This document shows, one piece after another, positions 36,451 to 44,300 of a DNA stretch of 47,010 bases. Under the pieces are notes generated by a model that was given only the letters and a program-made list of their open reading frames with translations, ran no database searches and had not been told where the DNA came from. The translations under genes were made by a program, and so were the position numbers. The first letter of the stretch is position 1. Each line of letters starts with the position of its first letter. The stretch is from a virus. Where the stretch lies: positions 1 to 47,010 of IMG/VR virus record IMGVR_UViG_3300036944_000605; one strand, written 5' to 3'.

Positions 36451-38465
36451 GCCTCCAACTCACCGCAAACCACCTAGCTGCTCAGGGTCGCAACGGCGAC
36501 TCTATGTTGATGCACGTCACGCCTCGGGAAGTCTCCGGGCTGCAGGCGCTTGCACAGAACTACGGCGGTTCATTGACGGTCAACCCCCAAACGGGTTTGC
36601 CAGAGGCCAACTTCCTTGACGATATTGGTCTTGGCGAGGTAAACAAGTTTGTGCCCGCCATTGCTGGCGCGGGGCTTTCGTTCTTCTCCGGCGGCGCGAT
36701 CGACCCGATGACTGCTGCAGGTATGGTTGGTGGTTTGGCAGGACTCACTTCTGGAAACTTGGCAGAGGGCATCAAGGCGGGTCTGGGTGCGTACGGTGGG
36801 GCCAGTCTGACAGGTGCTTTGGGCGCAATGGGTGGAGCTTCCAATGCCAGCGCTGCGGCGCAGGCCGCAGATGCAGGAGCAACCGGACCTCTTTCGGGTT
36901 CCGCTTTCAGTAACGCCGCCGCAGCGCCGGATGTAGGTGCCGGGTTTGATGCAGCCACGGGTTCTTTTACCGCAGCCAAAGACTTCCTGAAAGACAACAA
37001 GTACGCTGTAGGTGCCGCCGCGCTCCCCGCGCTTATGGGTGCTATGGAGGAAGACTCCGGCCCAACCGCGCTCAAGAACAAAGGCTACATCCGCCGCTAC
37101 GCTAAAAACCCCGTGACCGGCGCACTGGAGCAAGTTGAAGCCGTGCCTGTGGATGACTGGGGCTCTCGTCCTGCAGTCGAGTTTGGCGGCGTGGGCAAGC
37201 CCGTTAAGTACGATGAAGGCGGCGTCGTGGGTGACACGCCCAAGATAAAACAAGACCCGTTTGGGGGCGGCTACCTCGTCTATAACGAAACCACCAAAAA
37301 GTACGACCGCGTGGATGCAAGTGGTAAGACTACTCCCGCCGCAGCGCTTAATTCTGCAGGGGCACCTGCCGTTGAGTTTGCTGCCCCGCCCAAACGCCCG
37401 CCCGTGATGCGTGACCCTAATGACACCCGTACGGACTCCCAGAAAGCCTACGACTACCTCATGGGCAAGACCGGCGCTACCAACCCGATGCTGTTCTATC
37501 ATGACCAAGGCGCGGGTACAACCGGGCCAGCAGACGCTGCGGTACCGCTGGATATCAACACACGCACGGGCGGTCGCTACGTAATAAACAAAGACACGGG
37601 CTCCTACGACTGGGTACCAGACGTTTCTACCGATTTAGGTTTGGCAGCTCTCGAAGCGGGGCAAAATCGCGGTAACGGGTACACAGCTCCCGATCAATCC
37701 AGTGAAACCTTAGGAAACATGGGGCTTGTCGCACTCAGTAAAGTTGACAACCTTTTTAGCCCACCCGTGACGGCTGAACAAGCTGCGGGGGTAGACGTGC
37801 GCGATTTCAATGGAATCCCCGTAGCAAGTGACTTCGGTTTAACCGCACAAGCCCTCGCGGACTCTCACGACTTTGGCCCGACGGCACAAGCCAACGGTTT
37901 CGGAACTATCGGCGTTAACGGCTACGGTAGTGAGTCTGGCGTTGGGGGTGACGGCGGGCGTTCGGGTAGTGATGGTGGGGTCGGTGGCGGCGCTCCTTCT
38001 GGCGGAAGTGCTGCCGGTGCAGCTGCTCGCGGTGGTATGGGTTTCGGCGGTACAGGAAGTGGCGTTGGTGGTGGTGGTAAGTATGGTGGCGGCGGCGACC
38101 CTTCTGGTGGTGGTCGAGACGGTAACGGTTCCCCTATGGCCGCTGGTGGCCTCACTGCGCTGGCATCTGGCGGGCTCGGTTCGCTGGGCGGCTACTCTGA
38201 TGGCGGGCAACTGCTCAAAGGCCCCGGTGATGGTGTTTCCGACAGTATCCCCGCTACAATCGGCAGGGGCAAACCAGCCCGACTGGCAGACGGAGAGTTT
38301 GTGATTCCCGCACGTATTGTTTCCGAACTGGGCAACGGTTCTACCGAGGCAGGCGCTAAGCAACTGTACGCAATGATGGCACGCATCCAAGCAGGACGCG
38401 CTAAGACAACAGGTAAAAACCAAGTGGCAAAGAACAGCAAAGCTGCTCGCCACCTACCCGCATAA
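36447..38465 (+). CDS. internal virion / ejection-type protein, 672 aa
   Basis: MLMHVTPREVSGLQALAQNY and a GGSLTVNPQTGLPEANFL segment near the N-terminus are typical of large podovirus internal proteins. Residues 60-140 are glycine and alanine rich and hydrophobic (FVPAIAGAGLSFFSGGAIDP), and 490-560 glycine-rich. The C-terminus GPGDGVSDSIPATIGRGKPA, then ARLADGEFVIPARIVSELGN and AKQLYAMMARI is a conserved phage end motif. It probably is ejected with the DNA or forms part of the core. Confidence 0.65.
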   Translation: MSLQLTANHLAAQGRNGDSMLMHVTPREVSGLQALAQNYGGSLTVNPQTGLPEANFLDDIGLGEVNKFVPAIAGAGLSFFSGGAIDPMTAAGMVGGLAGLTSGNLAEGIKAGLGAYGGASLTGALGAMGGASNASAAAQAADAGATGPLSGSAFSNAAAAPDVGAGFDAATGSFTAAKDFLKDNKYAVGAAALPALMGAMEEDSGPTALKNKGYIRRYAKNPVTGALEQVEAVPVDDWGSRPAVEFGGVGKPVKYDEGGVVGDTPKIKQDPFGGGYLVYNETTKKYDRVDASGKTTPAAALNSAGAPAVEFAAPPKRPPVMRDPNDTRTDSQKAYDYLMGKTGATNPMLFYHDQGAGTTGPADAAVPLDINTRTGGRYVINKDTGSYDWVPDVSTDLGLAALEAGQNRGNGYTAPDQSSETLGNMGLVALSKVDNLFSPPVTAEQAAGVDVRDFNGIPVASDFGLTAQALADSHDFGPTAQANGFGTIGVNGYGSESGVGGDGGRSGSDGGVGGGAPSGGSAAGAAARGGMGFGGTGSGVGGGGKYGGGGDPSGGGRDGNGSPMAAGGLTALASGGLGSLGGYSDGGQLLKGPGDGVSDSIPATIGRGKPARLADGEFVIPARIVSELGNGSTEAGAKQLYAMMARIQAGRAKTTGKNQVAKNSKAARHLPA

Positions 38466-38474
38466 GGAACAGTC

Positions 38475-39419
38475 ATGGCTGACCAAACAATCCAACAACA
38501 AGTAGGCTTTGCGCCTGAGATTGCCCCTTACGGGCAAGGTGTACTGGCCGGTGCTGCCACACAAGTGGGCAAAGAAAACCCCTACCAAAGCTACGCTGAC
38601 TGGGCAAGGTCTCAAGGTCTCAGCGGCGATCAGGTCGCCCAGTTTACCGACCTGCAGAAAACAGCTTTCCAAGGCGCTCAGGACTTAGGTCAGAACCAGT
38701 ACTCGAAGGATGCCGCTGCCGGACTGCAAAGTTTGTCAGGCCAGACGTTCGATCAAAACGCGGCGCAGCAGTACATGAACCCGTACATGCAGAGCGTGGT
38801 GGACATCCAGAAACGCGAAGCACAGCGCCAGTCCGGTATTCAGGGCACGCAGCAAGCTGGGCAGGCAACTTCTTCCGGTGCTTTGGGCGGCAGCCGAGAC
38901 GCCATCATGCGGGCAGAGCGCGAGCGTAATCTTGGCATGCAGATGAACGACATCCAAGCCCAAGGAAGCCAAGCCGCCTACACCAACGCCCAGAACCAGT
39001 TCAACACCCAACGCCAAATGGGCCTGCAAGGATACGCAGCGCTCGGCTCACAGGGGCAGAATCTGTACGGGCAGACCACAAACAACCTAGGTATACAAGG
39101 CCAGATGGGTGGGGTACAGCAGCAGCAAGTCCAAAACCTGCTCAATGTCGGTCAGCAGAACTACGCAGCGGAGCAGAACGACCCTTACAAACGGATTGGC
39201 TTCATGTCCGATATTGTGCGCGGGTCTCCCATGTCCGGCCTCGGTTCTACCATGTACACACAAGCCCCATCAACGCTTAACCAAGTAGCGGGTCTGGGAA
39301 CCGCAGCCGCCGGTCTGTACGGCGCGTACAACAAAGCCCAAGGGAACGCTAAGGGCGGAGCGATTAAAGACAAGAAGCCCGCCGGACTGCAGGCGCTGAT
39401 GCTCCACAAGATGGCATAA
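38475..39419 (+). CDS. internal virion core protein, 314 aa
   Basis: It is a Gln, Ala and Gly rich helical protein with YMNPYMQSVVDIQKREAQRQ near residue 96, followed by GGSRDAIMRAERERNLGMQM, and many Gln pairs. The YMNPYMxxVVD motif is found in internal core proteins of podoviruses. SD AAGGAACAGTC precedes it. Likely a partner of the neighbouring ejection-type proteins. Confidence 0.65.
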   Translation: MADQTIQQQVGFAPEIAPYGQGVLAGAATQVGKENPYQSYADWARSQGLSGDQVAQFTDLQKTAFQGAQDLGQNQYSKDAAAGLQSLSGQTFDQNAAQQYMNPYMQSVVDIQKREAQRQSGIQGTQQAGQATSSGALGGSRDAIMRAERERNLGMQMNDIQAQGSQAAYTNAQNQFNTQRQMGLQGYAALGSQGQNLYGQTTNNLGIQGQMGGVQQQQVQNLLNVGQQNYAAEQNDPYKRIGFMSDIVRGSPMSGLGSTMYTQAPSTLNQVAGLGTAAAGLYGAYNKAQGNAKGGAIKDKKPAGLQALMLHKMA

Positions 39420-39428
39420 GGAAACACC

Positions 39429-41255
39429 ATGTCCATTATGAACCCCAGCATGAACAAGATGATCGCCGATCTGGTGGGCATGCCGCCACAGCAGTTGGCA
39501 CAGTACGCTGCACAAAACAAAGACGACACTATGAAGTTCCTCGCCGCCAAAGCGGCCAGTGACATGCAGAAAAAACAAATGGCTATGAGCGCAGCGCAGC
39601 AACAGCAGGCTGCCGCCCCTCCCGTGGCCGATCAAGTTGTAGATCAAATGGCTCAGGGTTTACCCGAAGAGTCAGGCATTGGCGCTTTGCCTGCCCCCAA
39701 CATGCGCGGGTACGCTGCGGGCGGTATCGTGGCTTTTGCCGATGGTGGGTTTAACAGCGATCTGTTCCGCAGGTTCCTAGAGAGTGTCGGTAGGACGGGC
39801 TCTGATTTTGCAAACGCGGACCCTATCACCAAAAAAGACCTACTGAACCAGTTTGGCCGAGCCACGTCTGGCCCCCAAATGTCTGTACCTGCACCAAGCG
39901 TACCCAGCGCCCCTGCAGCACCCGGAAACCCATACGCCCCAGCAACACCCGGCACAAGCTACGCAGACACAAAAAGCGCCCGAGGTGGAAGTATGCTTCG
40001 CCCCCTAGGAGCGGCAGCAACTAGCGGTGCTGGATTGGGCGTGCTTGCGGGCGGAAGTTTGCTGTCGCGGGCAGCCGCAGGTAACCTAAGTTCTCGCAGC
40101 GACGAAGAGCTGGATACGTTGTCCGAAGCAGGTGGCGGTGACGACACAGCGCTTGCCGCCGCGATCATGCGCGAAGACCGGAACACCCCAAGAAAAGCTA
40201 AGCCTGTAGAAAAAGAAAACTACCGTGGGTCAAAAGACGTTCCTTACACAGGCGCAGGCACGCCATCGTCTGCGACTGCGGCAATACGCAAAGGCGCTGT
40301 TCCACAAACAAGGCAGGGAGCCGGTTCCGGTGCTGTTGATGCACCCCGTACAGGTGCCTCCGGCGCAGGGATAAGCGCACTTGCTGCGCAGCAACCTGAA
40401 GAAACTTCGGAAGCAATGTTTGACCGTGTGTTGAAAAAGATGCCTGACGCCCGCGCGAACCTGCCAAAAGAAATTCAGGAAGCCGAAGACATCAAGACGG
40501 CACAGGCAAACAAAGAGCTGAAATCCGAAGAGGATGCAAAAGCGGGTTTAGCGTCTTTGCTGGGTAAGAGAGAAGCGCGTATCGGCGCGAGGGAACAGCG
40601 CATCGCTGACAAGAGCAGCAATGATGTCAACATGTCCCTGATCGACGCTGGTCTGGCCATGATGCAGTCCACCGGCAAGGGCTTAGCCGGTATTGCCGAA
40701 GGCGCTGGTGTGGGCATGAAACGCTACGCCGAAGAGTCTCGTCTGACGGAAGCAGCACGTCAGAAGGCCGAGGAAGCACGCGACGCGTACGACGACCTGA
40801 AATTCAACCGCGAAGACATGTCCCGCAAGCAAATCCTAGCTGCTGAAGGCAAGATTGCCGACGCCCGTGTCTTAACCAAGACCGCCACCATAGCTGAGAT
40901 TGCTCGACGCGAAGACGTTAACCTTAAAACAGCTGGAAAAATCTTTGAAGCAGAAGCCGCCAAGCAACTGCAGGGACAGACCCAGCGGTTCCAAGCCGGA
41001 GAAAATGCAAAAAACAGGGCTACGCAAGTTTCGGTGGCCAATGCACCTAATGGTCAAATGCAACTAGCCGCAGCGTTGGGCAACGGAAATCTTGAAGCTG
41101 GTATGCGCAAGATGACCGAGATCGCCGCAGGCAAGTTCAACATACAGGAAGCGTACTCTAACTACCTGCGGACTATGGGGCCGGGTGGTATGGGCGTGAG
41201 CCCACAAGAGTTTGCTGCACAGATTCGTGCGCTAGCCCCGCAAATACGCCCATAG
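39429..41255 (+). CDS. internal virion / ejection-type protein, 608 aa
   Basis: The N-terminus (SIMNPSMNKMIADLVGMPPQ) and IGALPAPNMRGYAAGGIVAF at about residues 81-100 match a motif set (P-x-NM-x-GYAxGGIVAFAxGG) that occurs in large virion proteins of such phages. The middle is low complexity, and residues about 320-520 form a long charged coiled coil. It probably extends the internal core or ejection conduit. SD AAGGAAACACC. Confidence 0.65.
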   Translation: MSIMNPSMNKMIADLVGMPPQQLAQYAAQNKDDTMKFLAAKAASDMQKKQMAMSAAQQQQAAAPPVADQVVDQMAQGLPEESGIGALPAPNMRGYAAGGIVAFADGGFNSDLFRRFLESVGRTGSDFANADPITKKDLLNQFGRATSGPQMSVPAPSVPSAPAAPGNPYAPATPGTSYADTKSARGGSMLRPLGAAATSGAGLGVLAGGSLLSRAAAGNLSSRSDEELDTLSEAGGGDDTALAAAIMREDRNTPRKAKPVEKENYRGSKDVPYTGAGTPSSATAAIRKGAVPQTRQGAGSGAVDAPRTGASGAGISALAAQQPEETSEAMFDRVLKKMPDARANLPKEIQEAEDIKTAQANKELKSEEDAKAGLASLLGKREARIGAREQRIADKSSNDVNMSLIDAGLAMMQSTGKGLAGIAEGAGVGMKRYAEESRLTEAARQKAEEARDAYDDLKFNREDMSRKQILAAEGKIADARVLTKTATIAEIARREDVNLKTAGKIFEAEAAKQLQGQTQRFQAGENAKNRATQVSVANAPNGQMQLAAALGNGNLEAGMRKMTEIAAGKFNIQEAYSNYLRTMGPGGMGVSPQEFAAQIRALAPQIRP

Positions 41256-41310
41256 TGGCATAATACTCAGGCTGCGCTAGGGCAGCTTACACACTGCTAA
41301 GGACATAGAA

Positions 41311-44300
41311 ATGGCGCAAAGCGTTCCCCTCCCAGACGGTTCAGAAGTAACTATCAGAGCGGGGGAGACGCCCGAGTCTGCCTATGCTCGTGCAAAGCAG
41401 ATGTACCCTGAAGCTTTTGCCGTTGCAAAAGCACCCGAAGACGGTCCAAAGTCGGGCTTCATGCCCGCGCTCAAAGCGGGGTTCTCAGGACTCAAAAGCG
41501 ATGTAGCTGCACTCGCTGGCCGTACAGGCTTGATGGGGCTCCCAGAAGCCGAGAAGTACATTGCCGAGCAAAAGAAGTATCAGAGGGACACCTTTGCGCC
41601 GACTAAAGAAGGGTTTTTTGAAGCCCCGCTGGCCAACATCAAAGAGCTGGCTGGCGGTTCCATCCCCTACATGGTGGCCCCTCTTGCCGCTGGTGCAGCC
41701 GCACTTCCCGTAGCTGGCGTAGCCGGTACTGTGTTAGGTTTGGGTGCCGCAGGCGCTGCATCTGCCGCACAATTCACCGGCTCGGGCCTGACTCGCCAAA
41801 TGGAACCGGGCGAAGGCATGGCTAACAAAAGCCTTGGCGAAACCGATCTAGTCAATGCCGCGCTGGCGTCCATCCCTATGGCTGCGCTGGATACCGTGAG
41901 TATGCGGATGATTCCCGGCCTCGGTAAAATGTTTGAGCGGGCGGGCGTGAACCTGACCGCCAAAGCCGCCAACGACTTGGCCAAGGAAGGTATCAAGAAA
42001 ACGGCTGCGGACTACCTGCTGTCCACCGGCAAGACGATGGGTGTTGAGGGTCTGACCGAAGCCAGCCAACAGGTGTTCGAGCGTATGCAGGCGGGTCTGG
42101 CCATTGACAACCCAGCGGCCCGTGCAGAATACTTTGAAAGTTTCCTAGGCGGCGCTACTCTCGGCGGCATCTTGGCCCCTGTTGGCCGGTACGTTGAACG
42201 CGGTCAAGAGCAAACCCGTTTTGATGCAGGTGCCCGTGAGAAACAAATAGCCGACCGCGCCGCAGCCCAGACTGCCGCACAACAGGCCGCTGCCGAAGAA
42301 CAAGCACGGGTCGCTCAGGCCGAAGCCCAAGCAGCCGCCCAGAAGCAAGACCCCCAGTATGCGCTTCAGGCGCAACAAGACTACCTAGCTGCCGAACAAA
42401 CGCAGGCAGGTCTGCTGGCACAGCTCAAAAAGGGAACCAAAGAAGCGCCTTTGCTCGAAGCGGACAAGCAGGAAAATGCGGCCATCCAGCAGCAGTTGAA
42501 AGAGCACGCCGTCACCCTCAAGAAAACAGCGGCTGAGTTCAATGCAACCAAACGCTTCTTGCCCGTTACCACCGCGCCCACAACCACCGGCGAAACCCCA
42601 GCAGGCGAAGTCGCGCCCGCCGCACAACCCGTAGCTATCTCCCCTGAAGAAACGATCAAGCAGATCGAAGCGCAGATCGAAGCCTTGCAAACGCAGGCGC
42701 AAGGCGCAACCCCTGAACAGATCATCGAGTTCGGTGCCCAGCACAAAGAGCTGAAAAACCAGATCGCCAAAATCAAGCGCGTCACCGGCGCTATGAACAA
42801 GGCCAAGGAACTTGGCAAAATAGACCTCGCTGCCAAGCACGCCAAAACGCTGGCCGACCTGCAAAGCAAAGTGGTCATGCCTGCTGTTGAAACGGCAAAA
42901 CCTAATAGGTACGATGGGTCATCAACCCCTGCAACAGAAGAAGTCGCTACTACCGAAGCTACTACCGCACCAAAAGCCCGCAAGCCGAAGGCACCCAAAC
43001 CACTCAAGCCCTACACCGGTATTACCGAACAGGGGCTCATGTTCCCTGAGACTGGCGAAGCGGAGTCTGTTGTTAATTTGGGGCAAGGCAAGAACCCGAA
43101 TCAATCGCGTAAAGAACTCATCGCGGAGTTTCAAGCCGCCAAGCAGGTACGTGACCGCTTGGGTATGCAGAACGCTATCGAGAAAATGCGCACTCTTGCG
43201 CAGCGTTCGGACGCTCGCTCGGAAGCAGCACGGGGTAATGGGGTTCCTCAAGGCGAGCTGTCAAAAGGACTCCCCGCAATGATGGGGCAGAAGCTGACCG
43301 CCACAGGCTCACAAGCTCCTTCACGCGAACTAATCAACGCCGCCAAGATCGAAGTAACCCCAGAGACGCTGCGTCGTCAGGTCGAGTCTTTGCCCGAAAA
43401 CCTGTCGCCAGAGAACGAGCAGTTGGTGAACCGGATGCTGGGTAACTTCGACGAGTTCACTGCTGACCCAGAGCGTGCCCTGCTTGCGGCTGGTTTTCTG
43501 CAGGATGCGCGTATTGGTGCTCAGACTGCGCGGTCGCGTGACGTTGCACAAGAGTTGAGCCGGATTGAGGCGTCTAAGGCTTCTCCGACGTTGTTTAGTG
43601 AAGAAGAGACACCCGTTATCGAAGGCCCCCGCCAGCCGTTGCCTGTAACAGGGTACTCGGAAGAAAAAGCAGGCCCTGCCAAGCCTCCAGCCAAACCCGC
43701 CCTCGTACGGACGCCCCAAAAAGTCCCGCTGGCTGAACTTGAAGCAGCCGATGCTGCCAAACGCAAAGACCAGAACGAGCGTGCCGAGCGCCTTTCCGCC
43801 ATCCCCGGTGAGTCCATTTCGTTTGAGGCCTATAGAACGGCGCGTGACACCGTTGGGGATGTAGACACCGTATCCGCCAGATTGGAAGAGTTGAGCAAAA
43901 AAGCTGCTGACGAGTCTTTGCCAAAGGCAACCCGTAATAAAGCCCGCCGAGACGAACTTGCAATTCAGCGTTCGCAGAAATATATTGCCGGTTCAAACGA
44001 AGGCCTTGCAGCAACAAGAGCCGAAGCTGAAATAGCTTTGTCGAAACTTCTGGCCAAGATAGAAAACCAAGCGAGCCTAGTTGCGGAGAACCCAACCCCG
44101 TCACGCAAAAAAGAGTTGGCAAAATCAAAACGTGAGAAAAAGAAACTTGAGAGCCAAGTCAAAAGCTATAAGGAACGTGCGCAGCGCACCGCCCTAAACA
44201 CACCTACGGAAAAAGCAGCCAAAGCCGCTGACGCTCGTGCAGAGCGTTTCATGCGCCTACAAGAAGCGTTGGCCATCGAAGGTACTACAGGTGCGCTCCC

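Noticed and set aside
41256-41310. CATAAT element before the giant gene as a promoter
   Set aside because: A -10-like CATAAT is present, but no -35 hexamer lies at suitable distance. The gene is probably read from upstream.
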